From NCBI GenBank assembly GCA_029219245.1, contig JAQXTA010000019.1, positions 1-59,454 of the forward strand: 59,454 bases of DNA, written 5' to 3'. Position 1 is the first letter of the stretch. Every line of letters starts with the position of its first letter. A model generated the notes under the pieces. The model had not been told where the DNA came from. It saw only the letters and a list, made by a program, of their open reading frames with translations, and ran no database searches. Source of the stretch: Lachnospiraceae bacterium. Lineage in GTDB: Bacteria; Bacillota; Clostridia; Lachnospirales; Lachnospiraceae. Below are positions 1-8,420 of the stretch, piece by piece. A program made the position numbers and the translations under genes.

Positions 1-16
1 AAGGAGGATGGTTAAA

Positions 17-154
17 ATGACAATGGGACAAATGATGGTATACGGAGGTATTGCCATAATCGCACTCGGTATTCTCGCCATCTGCCTTTATGTGCCACTC
101 TTTGCAAGACAGCGGAAGAAACTGGAGAAGGCCATACAAGAAGAATATATATAG
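17..154 (+). CDS. 45-residue single-span membrane peptide, function unknown
   Basis: A strong ribosome site (AAGGAGG at 1-7) lies 9 bases before ATG 17. The 45-residue product has one hydrophobic segment (about residues 8-31, rich in Ile, Ala, Leu and Gly) followed by a basic stretch, RQRKKLEK, and an acidic end. That is the form of a small inner-membrane peptide with a cytoplasmic positive tail. The gene starts at the very edge of the window, so it may be the last member of an operon lying upstream. I do not recognise the family. The good ribosome site and sensible topology support a real gene; no function can be assigned. Confidence 0.6.
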   Translation: MTMGQMMVYGGIAIIALGILAICLYVPLFARQRKKLEKAIQEEYI

Positions 155-221
155 GCAGTATGGCAGACAAGGAGAAAACGGTTTTAAAGCAGGAACGCAA
201 AAATTGTTTCCGATGCAATCG

Positions 222-250
222 TTGAAGAAAGAGCATTTATTGAGTATAAT
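222..250 (+). promoter_or_regulatory. Sigma-A promoter for the toxin-antitoxin operon
   Basis: TTGAAG (222-227), a 17-base spacer and TATAAT (245-250) lie about 60 bases before the UPF0175 start. Nothing else in the 155-309 gap looks functional. Confidence 0.6.
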
Positions 251-309
251 ATGTATATATAACTTTTCAAAAGTTAAGAGACGCTTATGAAAGACAGGAG
301 GTGCCAATT

Positions 310-564
310 ATGTGTGTTGTATCAATAAATGTCCCGGAAGAAATATTATTGGATCTTCACGAGGATAAAGATGATTTTGCAGATTATATGAAGAAAATGT
401 TAGCGTTGGATTTATATACGAATAAGAAAGTATCATTGGGATATTGTGCCAGCGTTGCTGAAATGACAAAAGAAGAATTCGTACAGTATCTTGGAATAAA
501 TGGCATTTCGATATTCTCGTTTGCTTCAGAGGATGAATTTTTGGAGGAGTTGTCAAATGCGTAA
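310..564 (+). CDS. UPF0175 family antitoxin-like protein
   Basis: An 84-residue protein starting MCVVSINVPEEIL. The opening strand, 'SINVPEEIL...L', and the later helix-turn-helix-like part ('KKVSLGYCASVAEMTKEEF..YLG..GISIF') are typical of UPF0175 proteins, the usual partners of DUF3368 PIN toxins. ATG 310 is chosen because AGGAGG (296-301) lies 8 bases upstream; a GTG at 301 would overlap that site. Its end overlaps the start of the PIN gene by 8 bases, so the two are co-translated. By family it should bind DNA, repress the operon and hold the PIN protein inactive; this is inferred. Confidence 0.75.
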   Translation: MCVVSINVPEEILLDLHEDKDDFADYMKKMLALDLYTNKKVSLGYCASVAEMTKEEFVQYLGINGISIFSFASEDEFLEELSNA

Positions 565-1048
565 AGTGGTTGTAAATACAACGCCACTCATTGCGTTAAG
601 CAATGTAGGACAAATGGAGATATTAAAAAAATTATATGGAGAGATTATGATTCCAGAAGCAGTATATAGAGAATTATCTGTAAAGGAAGAATCTATTTGT
701 AAGAAAACAGTAGATTGTTCTCTTGACTGGATTCAGGTAAATAAAATTAAAAACCAAATGGCAAAGTCCATGTATAAAACGCAGCTGCATGATGGAGAGG
801 TAGAAGTTATGATTTTAGCGAAAGAAATTGAAGCAGATGTGGTTATTATAGATGATGCTAATGCCAAGAAACATGCAAAGTATTTGGAACTGCCGGTAAC
901 TGGTACACTAGGCGTGCTGATAAAAGCAAAACAGGAAGGCTATGTAGATGAGTTGAAACCTATATTATATCAGATGGTACAGAATGGCATTTATATTTCG
1001 CAGAGCTTGATTGAGATGTGCTTAAAGCAAGTAGGAGAAATTTTATGA
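557..1048 (+). CDS. DUF3368-type PIN-domain toxin (putative RNase)
   Basis: A 163-residue PIN-like protein. The N-terminal 'VVVNTTPLIALSNVG' corresponds to the first PIN strand, with Asn where many PIN proteins have Asp, as is common in DUF3368. 'LHDGEVEVMILAKE' supplies the central acidic residues and 'VVIIDDANAKKHAK' the third acidic site. By family it is a metal-dependent endoribonuclease held in check by the UPF0175 protein encoded upstream. ATG 557 lies within the end of that gene, with GGAGGAG (543-549) before it. The stop overlaps the next start in an ATGA quartet at 1045, which ties a metabolically unrelated membrane gene to the toxin operon. Confidence 0.8.
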   Translation: MRKVVVNTTPLIALSNVGQMEILKKLYGEIMIPEAVYRELSVKEESICKKTVDCSLDWIQVNKIKNQMAKSMYKTQLHDGEVEVMILAKEIEADVVIIDDANAKKHAKYLELPVTGTLGVLIKAKQEGYVDELKPILYQMVQNGIYISQSLIEMCLKQVGEIL

Positions 1049-1701
1049 AACGAAATCTGAAAGAAACCTTTATTCGGGTTATTATACTGCTCATTGGACT
1101 TACCATTGCCCATCTTGGCGTTACGCTGTTTTTGCTGGCAGATTTAGGTGCCGATCCCTTCAATGTGTTGGTACAGGGAATTTTTCGGACTGTTTCCGGT
1201 ATGACAGGCTGGGCATTTCTCACACATGGTTATACCCATATCGCTATGTGCTTTCTGATTATTCTTGTGCTGCTTATCGTGGATAGAAGCTATATCAAAA
1301 TAGGAACCATACTTTGTATGATTTGCGGTGGACCGATTATTGATTTTTTTACGGTTCTATTGAAGTTTTTGTTTGAAGGGGAAAGAGCACTGTGGTATAA
1401 GCTTTTTATGCTTGCCGTAGGGTGTGTGATTCTGGCATTTGGTATGACGATAGTTATTAAATCCGATGCAGGAACCGGGCCAAATGATTTAGTGGCATTG
1501 GTCATCAGCGAAAAGACGCATGCGAAGTTCAGCATCATTCGTATCGTGGTAGATGTATCGTTTGTTGTAGTGGGATTTTTGTTAGGAGGCTCTTTTGGTA
1601 TCGGTACGATTGTCTGTGCCTGTCTGGTGGGACCGGTAGCAGGAGTCTTCCTGCCAAGAAGCGAGAAGATTGTAGCGAAGATTCTGAGGAAATTTTTTTA
1701 A
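1045..1701 (+). CDS. YczE/YitT-like integral membrane protein
   Basis: A 218-residue protein with about five hydrophobic segments (residues 10-32, 52-82, 86-106, 121-142 and 159-197). The glycine-rich start ('LGADPFNVLVQG') and the repeated half ('SDAGTGPNDLVALVI') fit the YczE branch of YitT-like membrane proteins, whose biochemical role is not settled; B. subtilis YczE affects lipopeptide production. The ORF is open further upstream, but ATG 1045 is chosen for its TAGGAG site (1032-1037) and its 4-base overlap with the PIN gene stop. Expression is therefore coupled to the toxin-antitoxin pair. A hairpin terminator follows at 1734. Confidence 0.72.
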   Translation: MKRNLKETFIRVIILLIGLTIAHLGVTLFLLADLGADPFNVLVQGIFRTVSGMTGWAFLTHGYTHIAMCFLIILVLLIVDRSYIKIGTILCMICGGPIIDFFTVLLKFLFEGERALWYKLFMLAVGCVILAFGMTIVIKSDAGTGPNDLVALVISEKTHAKFSIIRIVVDVSFVVVGFLLGGSFGIGTIVCACLVGPVAGVFLPRSEKIVAKILRKFF

Positions 1702-1733
1702 AGAGGTCTTGACGGGTCAATCTATATGATTTA

Positions 1734-1771
1734 AAAAAGCGGACCATGCTTTACAGCAGAATCCGCTTTTT
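1734..1771. terminator. Bidirectional intrinsic terminator between yczE-like gene and prs
   Basis: The arms AAAAAGCGGA (1734-1743) and TCCGCTTTTT (1762-1771) are perfect complements, and the loop carries a further TGCT/AGCA pair. A-runs and T-runs on both sides let it serve the rightward toxin-yczE operon and the leftward dnaD-dnaI-prs operon. Confidence 0.85.
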
Positions 1772-1795
1772 GTATTTGCAATGTATTTTGCACCT

Positions 1796-2983
1796 TTAAT
1801 CCAGTTCTCCGGCATTGTATCTTGCTACAATGGACTGGATACGTTCCACAGGATTTAATAAGTCGCTGATGGAGGTATCGTGATTTAAAGTATCAATAAT
1901 ATAGGCGATATACTTACTCATGTCGCAGTTGATGTACCATTCACGCTCCAGAAGTTCCGGTGTCTGATAAATCAGATTGGTAGTCAGTACTCTGTCAATA
2001 ATGCCATCTTCGAATGCCTTGTCAAAGCGGTCCAGACCGGCTGTGAAAAGACCGAAAGTAGAGAAGACGAAAATACGGTTTGCTTTTCTTTCTTTTAAGG
2101 CAACAGCAACCTCCAGAACACTTTCGCCGGAAGAAATCATATCATCAATGATAATCATATCCTTGCCTTCTACACTACTTCCTAAGAATTCATGTGCCAC
2201 AATCGGATTACGACCATTTACTACCTGAGTGTAATCTCTTCTCTTATAGAACATACCCATATCCAGACCAAGCACGTTGGCGATGTAGATAGCTCTGCTC
2301 ATACCGCCTTCATCCGGGCTGATGACCATCATATGGTCGGTATCAATGTGAAGTCCTTTCACATTGGTAAGAAGTCCTTTGACAAACTGATAAGCGGGCT
2401 GTACGGTTTCAAAGCCATGCAGCGGAATCGCATTTTGTACACGCGGGTCGTGTGCATCAAAGGTAATAATGTTATCAACTCCCATGTTTACCATTTCCTG
2501 CAATGCCAGAGCGCAGTCGAGTGATTCTCTTGTGGTTCTTTTGTGCTGTCTGCTTTCGTATAAGAACGGCATAATGACGGTAATACGTCTTGCCTTTCCA
2601 CCGACAGCGGCAATAATACGTTTTAAATCCTGATAGTGGTCATCCGGAGACATATGATTTTCGTGTCCACAGAGAGAATACGTTAAGCTGTAGTTTGCTA
2701 CATCGACCAGAAGATATAAGTCGATACCGCGGACAGATTCTTTGATGACACCTTTGGCTTCACCGGAACCAAATCGCGGTACTTTTGCATCCACAATATA
2801 GGAGTCACGCTGATAACCTGTGAAAGCCAGACTGTCTTTGTGCTCACTCTCACGCTCGGCTCTCCACTTTACAAGATAGTAGTTAACCTTTTCTCCCAGT
2901 GCTTTGCAGCCCTCCAACGGAATAATGCCGAGAGAACCGACAGGGATGGTTTCCAGATTTCTTTTTTCTTCACGCTTTGCCAT
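1796..2983 (-). CDS. prs: Ribose-phosphate pyrophosphokinase (PRPP synthase)
   Basis: Makes PRPP from ribose 5-phosphate and ATP for purine, pyrimidine, NAD, His and Trp synthesis; cytoplasmic. The 395-residue protein holds the paired phosphoribosyltransferase-fold halves: a first half with 'VIMPFLYESRQHKRTTRESLDCALALQEMVNMG' and 'ITFDAHDPRVQNAIPL', and a second with the PRPP loop 'MIIIDDMISSGES'. It is about 80 residues longer than the classical 315-residue enzyme, mainly at the N-terminus, a form I associate with clostridial genomes. ATG 2983 is chosen for GAGGA about 10 bases upstream; a GTG at 2998 that overlaps the previous stop (GTGA) is the alternative. It is last in the dnaD-dnaI-prs operon and could also benefit enzymes elsewhere in the window that use PRPP (pncB). 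Confidence 0.9.
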   Translation of the reverse strand: MAKREEKRNLETIPVGSLGIIPLEGCKALGEKVNYYLVKWRAERESEHKDSLAFTGYQRDSYIVDAKVPRFGSGEAKGVIKESVRGIDLYLLVDVANYSLTYSLCGHENHMSPDDHYQDLKRIIAAVGGKARRITVIMPFLYESRQHKRTTRESLDCALALQEMVNMGVDNIITFDAHDPRVQNAIPLHGFETVQPAYQFVKGLLTNVKGLHIDTDHMMVISPDEGGMSRAIYIANVLGLDMGMFYKRRDYTQVVNGRNPIVAHEFLGSSVEGKDMIIIDDMISSGESVLEVAVALKERKANRIFVFSTFGLFTAGLDRFDKAFEDGIIDRVLTTNLIYQTPELLEREWYINCDMSKYIAYIIDTLNHDTSISDLLNPVERIQSIVARYNAGELD

Positions 2984-2994
2984 GAAAAGAATCC

Positions 2995-3966
2995 TCACTT
3001 TCTATTCAGTAATCGCTTTTTATATATACGGATATCAGGACCGGTCAGTTTACAAAGCTCATAGTTGCTGGTAATGCGGGAAAAGATACGGTCTGAGTAT
3101 CGGTTCCGCAATTCCTCCAAAGAGAGATTCGTAGAAATGACGGTTGCTTTTTTTCCCATATGTCTTTCATTCAACAGGGAAAAAAGCTGGGAATTAACAA
3201 ACTGGTTTGTTAATTCGGTTCCCAAATCGTCAATAATCAACAGATCACATTGATAGAGGTCTGTATATCGTTCTTTCTGATCTTCTTTGTTTCTATAATC
3301 AAAAGAATATTTGGCTAACAGGTCAAAAAGACTGGCTGCACTAAAGTATATAACGGAATGACCGCTTTCGATTAATTCTTTGGCAACACAGTTTGATAAG
3401 AATGATTTTCCAGTACCCACTTTACCATAAAAAAAGAGATTATGGTAGTCGGAATTGAAATTTTTGATAAAATTCTGACAGGTTGTTACGGCATTTTTAA
3501 AATGCTGTAAATCCTCCCCGTCATAATATTCATAAGATAAGGTTTGAAAGTTTTCATTTTGTAACATTTCACGAATATTAGACTGCTCATATAGCAATGT
3601 AATCATCGCCTGCTTAAAACAATGGCATTTCTGCCCGTCAATATATCCGGTATCCTTACAGTCCGGACAGGTATAGACAGGGGTAAGATAATCTTCCGGC
3701 AGTCCGGCATCCATCAGAAGCTGTGCTTTTCTGCCCGATAATTCGGCGATTAAATCTTTTAAGTCTTCCATGGCATGTTCATCGCCTTCAAGATATTTTT
3801 TCCCTTGGGTAACGGAAACAGCAGCAACGGCATCTTCTAAGTCTTTGTAGCCGGGAACATGGTCATAGACATAGTTCATTTTGCGTTCCAGAGCATGGCG
3901 GTTATGTAATTGTCTGTTCTCATAATCACGAAGTATGGTATCATACTGGGAATTGGTTAGTGCCAC
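2995..3966 (-). CDS. DnaI/DnaC-type replicative helicase loader (AAA+ ATPase)
   Basis: A 323-residue protein. The N-terminal half is helical with a zinc-knuckle-like cluster (Cys100, Cys103, Cys114, Cys116: CPDC...CHC). The AAA+ core has Walker A GKVGTGKS (181-188), Walker B LLIIDDLG (242-249) and a C-terminal sensor/arginine-finger region ('STNLSLEELRNRYSDRIFSRI'). This layout matches Firmicute DnaI, which loads the hexameric helicase DnaB onto DnaA- or PriA-opened origins and forks. The GTG start at 3966 has AAAGGAG 7 bases upstream. It follows the DnaD gene by 18 bases, the usual DnaD-loader partnership in Clostridia, and slightly overlaps the possible upstream start of prs. Confidence 0.88.
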   Translation of the reverse strand: MALTNSQYDTILRDYENRQLHNRHALERKMNYVYDHVPGYKDLEDAVAAVSVTQGKKYLEGDEHAMEDLKDLIAELSGRKAQLLMDAGLPEDYLTPVYTCPDCKDTGYIDGQKCHCFKQAMITLLYEQSNIREMLQNENFQTLSYEYYDGEDLQHFKNAVTTCQNFIKNFNSDYHNLFFYGKVGTGKSFLSNCVAKELIESGHSVIYFSAASLFDLLAKYSFDYRNKEDQKERYTDLYQCDLLIIDDLGTELTNQFVNSQLFSLLNERHMGKKATVISTNLSLEELRNRYSDRIFSRITSNYELCKLTGPDIRIYKKRLLNRK

Positions 3967-3984
3967 GACAAAACTCCTTTAAAA

Positions 3985-5106
3985 TCAGTTGCTTAACAAC
4001 TCTTTTTCCAGTGCATCGAAATCATAGTGACTTTGCTTGAACTGGTTGAATTTATTGGCGGAAACCGCCTTTGCAGCTTTGTTCTTCTGGAAAGTCTCTT
4101 CCAAAGCCTGCACATCTTCTTTATGGTGTACACCTGCTTTGTACCAACTGCTTAAAATGCTGTCGGCATATTCAAAACGGTGCTTGTCCGTCGCCAAAAC
4201 AGTCCGTTCACAGGCAGCCGAAATCACATCGAATTCAAAGGCAAATTCTTTCGTCCAACGGGTAATGTAAGTAATTTCCGTCTGGGTGGGTGAACTGGAT
4301 TTGCCAAGTGCTTTCATAATATCATAGACAATTTTATCATATTTATGTGCATATTTTGCAGCCTGCTTCGGTGTGGTAATTCCCTCCTGTGCCCAGTTGA
4401 TGGCAACCTTTTCCATATAACGGAAATCTTTTTTGCCGCGGTCGACACAGTACTGAATCAGATAATCAATCAAATCTTCCGAAAAACCAAGCTTGTCCGA
4501 AATAAAGAAAATAGTTTTCATCTCGGAAGGGCTTAAGGTTTTCTTTAAATATTGTTCCGCAATGAAAAGCAGTCTGGAAATTGCTTCATCAGATTTAAAA
4601 GCCTTTAACTGGTCTAATGTGTAAGAAGGCTTTTCATATGGATTTTCGGAAACGATTTCTTTTTCGGGAAGAATTTCTTTTTCCGGTACCGGCAGCTTGA
4701 AGGAAATCGGAACCACACAGGAAACCGTTTCTGTTCCTGCGATAGTTGAAGGCAGAGTCCCGGAAACAGTTCGAGTTGCCGATGCAGCCGGAGCAGTCGT
4801 TTCGCTTGGAGCATTCAGGTCACGCAGATGGATGCCGGTCAGATTTTTGGATTCATCATAGTCCAATGTTAAAAGCCGGTTTTTCTCCCAATATTTTAAA
4901 GCACGCAGAACGTCCTTTTCGGTATAATTGAACATATCCGCAATTTCAGACACACTGGTAGAGAGTCTGGCACTCATCATACGGATCAGATACAGATAGA
5001 TTTTGAGCTGTGCATCATTAGCAGCTTTCATATACTCGTCGATAAAACGGTTTGAGATAACCGTAGCATCTGTATAATTATCCTGATAGATTGTCAATTG
5101 ATTCAT
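3985..5106 (-). CDS. DnaD-domain replication initiation protein with two tandem DnaD C-terminal domains
   Basis: A 373-residue protein. Residues 25-95 form a winged-helix domain ('LKIYLYLIRMMSARLSTSVSEIADMFNYTEKDVLRALKYWEKNRLLTLDYD' region). A low-complexity Ala/Thr/Ser/Pro/Glu linker spans about 100-160. Two DnaD/DnaB C-terminal (DDBH2) domains follow, each ending in the family YxxxIxxxW-like motif: Y230-V234-W238 and Y313-I317-W321. DnaD proteins remodel DNA and bring the loader and helicase to DnaA at the origin. A single protein with two DDBH2 copies may combine the roles split between DnaD and DnaB in Bacillus. ATG 5106 has GAGGGTG about 9 bases upstream. It heads the dnaD-dnaI-prs operon, and DnaA boxes crowd its upstream region. 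Confidence 0.87.
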   Translation of the reverse strand: MNQLTIYQDNYTDATVISNRFIDEYMKAANDAQLKIYLYLIRMMSARLSTSVSEIADMFNYTEKDVLRALKYWEKNRLLTLDYDESKNLTGIHLRDLNAPSETTAPAASATRTVSGTLPSTIAGTETVSCVVPISFKLPVPEKEILPEKEIVSENPYEKPSYTLDQLKAFKSDEAISRLLFIAEQYLKKTLSPSEMKTIFFISDKLGFSEDLIDYLIQYCVDRGKKDFRYMEKVAINWAQEGITTPKQAAKYAHKYDKIVYDIMKALGKSSSPTQTEITYITRWTKEFAFEFDVISAACERTVLATDKHRFEYADSILSSWYKAGVHHKEDVQALEETFQKNKAAKAVSANKFNQFKQSHYDFDALEKELLSN

Positions 5107-5147
5107 TTTTTACCACACCCTCTTCATGATTTACCAAAGTAAGCTGA

Positions 5148-5156
5148 ATTATAGCA
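5148..5156 (-). promoter_or_regulatory. Extended -10 promoter for the dnaD-dnaI-prs operon
   Basis: On the minus strand the sequence reads TGCTATAAT, an extended -10 element, about 40 bases before the dnaD start. No good -35 is seen at 17 bases. It lies just downstream, on the minus strand, of the DnaA-box cluster. Confidence 0.5.
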
Positions 5157-5221
5157 TAGCAATTTTTAAAAAGATATAGTCAATTTGCCAGAAAACAAAA
5201 ACAAACATTTGTTCCTTGTGT

Positions 5222-5371
5222 TGTGGAAAATGTGGATAACCGGATATTTCCAATTTCAAGTAGTTCTCCATCAATGATTTTATGTTTGTTTTTTCCTTTT
5301 TCAGAAAAAGAAAAATATCCACAGTCAAAAGAACTGTGAAAAAGTCCGTTTGATGTGGATATTGTGGATAA
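5222..5371. promoter_or_regulatory. Cluster of five DnaA boxes
   Basis: Two perfect boxes (TTATCCACA read on minus) lie at 5231-5239 and 5363-5371. Each directly abuts a one-mismatch box in the same orientation: TTTTCCACA at 5222-5230 and ATATCCACA at 5354-5362. A fifth, ATATCCACA, lies on plus at 5315-5323. The intervening DNA is AT-rich with a CTTTTTC-A-GAAAAAG palindrome near 5294-5308. The cluster fills the gap between the murC stop and the dnaD promoter. Confidence 0.75.
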
Positions 5372-6754
5372 TTATCGTGAAAGCAGATTTTCGCCGATTT
5401 TAACAACATCTCCGGCGCCCATAGTTATCAACAAATCATCCTTTGTGCAATTTTCCAAAATGAAATTTTCAATTTCGGAAAAAGATGGAAAGTAATAACA
5501 TTCCCCGCCAAGTTTCTTAATTTCTTCCTGCAGAGTCTTGGAGCTGATGCCCAAAGTATCCTTTTCCCTGGCAGCATAAATATCTGCCAGAATGACTTTA
5601 TCCGCCAGTGTCAGTGCCTTGGCAAATTCGGGAAGAAAGGCCTTTGTTCTGGTATAAGTATGCGGCTGGAATACGCACCAGGTTGTTTTATGAGGATAAT
5701 TTCTGGCTGCTTGTAAAGTTGCAGTAATTTCTGTGGGATGATGTGCATAATCATCTATTATAGTGAAGCCGTTTACCTGACCTTTGTATTCAAATCGTCT
5801 GTCTGTTCCCCGAAAATCGGACAACGCTTTGGCAATGACGGTATTTTCCATACCAAGCAGTCTTGCAGCGGCAATCGCAGCAATTGCATTATAAACATTG
5901 TGGATGCCCGGAACATGCAGTGTATAGCTGCCTTCCTTATGACCTTCTTTTGTCATAAGAGTAAAGGAAGGGTGTCCAAAGGAATCATAAGTAATATCAA
6001 CCGGATAATAATCGGCAGTATTGGTGGAACCATAGGTAATAACCTGACAAGCTAAGGAGTCTGTGACTTCTTCCACATGGGGGATATCCTGATTAATAAT
6101 CAGGGTTCCGTCAGCAGGCAGCAGCCCGGCAAATTTATGAAAGGAATTGCGGATATCCTGAATATCTTTGAAAAAGTCCAGATGGTCTTCTTCTATATTA
6201 AGGATAATACTGATTTTGGGGAAAAAGCTTAAAAAGCTGTTCGTATATTCACAGGCTTCGGTAACAAAATAGTCAGATTTACCGATACGGATATTACCAC
6301 CGATTGGTTGATAAATCCCTCCAATGGACAAGGTGGGATCGGTATTTCCCTCCAAAAGAATCTGTGACAGCATGGAAGTAGTGGTTGTTTTACCATGTGT
6401 GCCGCTGACTGCAATCGGGAGCTTATAATTTTTCATCATCTGTCCAAGAAGCTGTGCTCTTGTTAAAAAAGGAATGCCAAGTTTTCTTCCGGCAGCCATT
6501 TCCGGATTGTCTTCTTTGATGGCACTGGTATATACAATTAAATCGGGAACGATGGTAAGATTTTCTTCCCGCTGACCGTAATAGACAGAAGCTCCTTTTT
6601 CACACAAAATTTTTGTAAGGGGAGATTCCTGTCTGTCCGAACCGGATACCTGAAAACCTTCTGAAAGAAGGATTTCTGCCAGCCCACTCATGCTAATGCC
6701 GCCGATTCCGATAAAGTAGACATGAATCGGGTTTTTAAAATCGATTTGATACAT
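5372..6754 (-). CDS. murC: UDP-N-acetylmuramate--L-alanine ligase MurC
   Basis: A 460-residue cytoplasmic enzyme that adds L-Ala to UDP-MurNAc, the first amino acid of the peptidoglycan stem peptide. The N-terminal Rossmann-like domain shows 'YFIGIGGISMSGLAEILLSEGFQVSGSD'. The central Mur ligase ATP loop is 'VSGTHGKTTTTSMLSQIL' at about residues 114-131. 'EEDHLDFF' and 'IIDDYAHHPTEI' are further MurC signatures, and the length is normal. ATG 6754 starts at the canonical position before 'YQIDFKNPIHVYFIGIGG'. The AGGAA site upstream is rather far away. The stop codon directly abuts a DnaA box. Confidence 0.93.
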   Translation of the reverse strand: MYQIDFKNPIHVYFIGIGGISMSGLAEILLSEGFQVSGSDRQESPLTKILCEKGASVYYGQREENLTIVPDLIVYTSAIKEDNPEMAAGRKLGIPFLTRAQLLGQMMKNYKLPIAVSGTHGKTTTTSMLSQILLEGNTDPTLSIGGIYQPIGGNIRIGKSDYFVTEACEYTNSFLSFFPKISIILNIEEDHLDFFKDIQDIRNSFHKFAGLLPADGTLIINQDIPHVEEVTDSLACQVITYGSTNTADYYPVDITYDSFGHPSFTLMTKEGHKEGSYTLHVPGIHNVYNAIAAIAAARLLGMENTVIAKALSDFRGTDRRFEYKGQVNGFTIIDDYAHHPTEITATLQAARNYPHKTTWCVFQPHTYTRTKAFLPEFAKALTLADKVILADIYAAREKDTLGISSKTLQEEIKKLGGECYYFPSFSEIENFILENCTKDDLLITMGAGDVVKIGENLLSR

Positions 6755-6827
6755 AATTTATGACTTCCTATCTTTATTATATATTATAACAATGCAGGAA
6801 AGCGTTCCTCCCTTGCCTGTTATAAAT

Positions 6828-6856
6828 ATTATACGCATTTGCTGTAAAAAAACCAA
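6828..6856 (-). promoter_or_regulatory. Sigma-A promoter for murC
   Basis: On minus: TTGGTT (6851-6856), 17-base spacer, TATAAT (6828-6833), giving a leader of about 65 bases before the murC start. Confidence 0.6.
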
Positions 6857-7052
6857 CTCAAATTTACATAAACCGGAAAGGAGATGGGAAAATTTGTATT
6901 TTTATTAAAAATTTACAAAAAGTCAAAATTGTATAAATAGTGGAAAAAATAAATTTGTGTAAAATAGAGAAAAAATAAAGATAAAAATTCAAAATATTGT
7001 TATATATGAATAATATTTCGGGTATAAAAAGAGAAATATTTTGTAAATAATA

Positions 7053-7081
7053 TTCACTTTCTGCTTTGATTGTGATATACT
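7053..7081 (+). promoter_or_regulatory. Sigma-A extended -10 promoter for glgC-glgD
   Basis: TTCACT (7053-7058), 17-base spacer, TATACT (7076-7081) preceded by TG at the extended -10 position. The leader is about 58 bases and ends in the AGAGGTGAGG ribosome site. Confidence 0.6.
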
Positions 7082-7145
7082 TATAAAACAAAATAAGTTT
7101 TTATATTATTTTATATAATATTTTTTAGAAACAAGAGGTGAGGAT

Positions 7146-8420
7146 ATGGTTAAGAAAGAAATGATTGCCATGTTATTGGCAGGTGGTCAGGGAAGCAGAC
7201 TGGGAGTCCTGACATCCAAAGTAGCCAAGCCTGCAGTATCATTTGGCAGCAAGTACAGAATTATTGATTTCCCGCTCAGTAATTGTATCAATTCAGGTGT
7301 TGATACCGTTGGTGTTCTGACACAGTATCAGCCGCTTCGTCTGAATACCCATATTGGAATTGGTATTCCATGGGATTTGGATAGGAATATCGGTGGTGTT
7401 ACGGTACTTCCGCCATATGAAAAAAGTACAAACAGTGAGTGGTATACTGGTACTGCTAATGCAATTTATCAGAATATCGGTTATATGGAAAGTTTTAACC
7501 CGGATTATGTCCTGATACTTTCCGGTGACCATATTTACAAAATGGATTACGAAGTGATGTTAGACTTCCATAAACAGAATAATGCGGAAGTAACGATTGC
7601 CGTTATGCCTGTACCGATGGAAGAAGCAAAACGTTTCGGCATTATGATTACGGATGAAAATAGGAAAATTACCGATTTTGAGGAAAAACCGGAGAACCCT
7701 AGAAGCAACCTGGCATCTATGGGTATATATATCTTTAACTGGAAGACTTTGAGAGAAGCATTGCTTGCCAATGCGGAACAACCCGGACTTGATTTCGGTA
7801 AACATATCATTCCTTACTGCCATAAGAATGGAGCACCTCTTTATGCATATGAATTTAACGGATACTGGAAGGATGTAGGAACCTTAAATTCATACTGGGA
7901 AGCAAATATGGAACTGATAGATATTGTTCCGGAGTTCAATCTATATGAAGAGTACTGGAAGATTTATACAAGATGTGAAATCCTGCCGCCTCAGTATCTG
8001 GCATCAAGCAGCTTTGTAGAACGGAGTATTATCGGGGAAGGCGCAGAAATATACGGTAAGGTATATAATTCGGTTATCGGATGCGGTGTTGTCATTGGTG
8101 AGGGAACCGTTGTCAGGGATTCCATCATTATGAATTCCAGCGTTATCGGTAAGAATTGTGAACTGAATAAGGCCATTATTGCAGAAAATGTGGAAATTCA
8201 GGACTATGTAAAACTTGGTATTGGCGAGGAGGCTGAGAATGATACCGCTCCTCACATTTATAATCATGGTATCGTAACAGTTGGTGAAAAGAGTGTCATT
8301 CCACAAGGCATCACCGTTGGAAAGAACTCGGTGGTATTTGGTGTGACTTCGGCCGCTGACTATGAGAACGGCAGTCTTCCAAGTGGTAGAACATTGATTA
8401 AGGCAGGTGAAGAACAGTGA
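7146..8420 (+). CDS. glgC: Glucose-1-phosphate adenylyltransferase, catalytic subunit GlgC
   Basis: Makes ADP-glucose from ATP and glucose 1-phosphate, the committed step of glycogen synthesis. The 424-residue protein opens with the nucleotidyltransferase signature '[21 protein letters not shown]' and keeps '[10 protein letters not shown]' and '[10 protein letters not shown]'. The C-terminal third (from about residue 290) is a left-handed beta-helix of hexapeptide repeats ('[15 protein letters not shown]'). ATG 7146 follows AGAGGTGAGG. Its stop overlaps the GTG start of glgD by 4 bases (GTGA), so the two subunits are translationally coupled, as in other Firmicutes where they form a mixed enzyme. 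Confidence 0.95.
   Translation: MVKKEMIAMLLAGGQGSRLGVLTSKVAKPAVSFGSKYRIIDFPLSNCINSGVDTVGVLTQYQPLRLNTHIGIGIPWDLDRNIGGVTVLPPYEKSTNSEWYTGTANAIYQNIGYMESFNPDYVLILSGDHIYKMDYEVMLDFHKQNNAEVTIAVMPVPMEEAKRFGIMITDENRKITDFEEKPENPRSNLASMGIYIFNWKTLREALLANAEQPGLDFGKHIIPYCHKNGAPLYAYEFNGYWKDVGTLNSYWEANMELIDIVPEFNLYEEYWKIYTRCEILPPQYLASSSFVERSIIGEGAEIYGKVYNSVIGCGVVIGEGTVVRDSIIMNSSVIGKNCELNKAIIAENVEIQDYVKLGIGEEAENDTAPHIYNHGIVTVGEKSVIPQGITVGKNSVVFGVTSAADYENGSLPSGRTLIKAGEEQ

Larger units (their letters stand above)
6755..7145. other. AT-rich divergent intergenic region between murC and glgC
   Basis: About 390 bases with no credible gene. It carries the leftward murC promoter near 6828-6856 and the rightward glgC promoter near 7053-7081. 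The middle (6870-7050) is very AT-rich, with runs of A and T and no clear hairpin or repeat. An AGGAA/TTCCT mini-hairpin lies in the murC leader near 6796-6809. Confidence 0.7.

Noticed and set aside
5222..5371. DnaA-box cluster as the replication origin
   Set aside because: No dnaA, dnaN, rpmH or recF nearby and no clear unwinding element; a regulatory or titration site is more likely.
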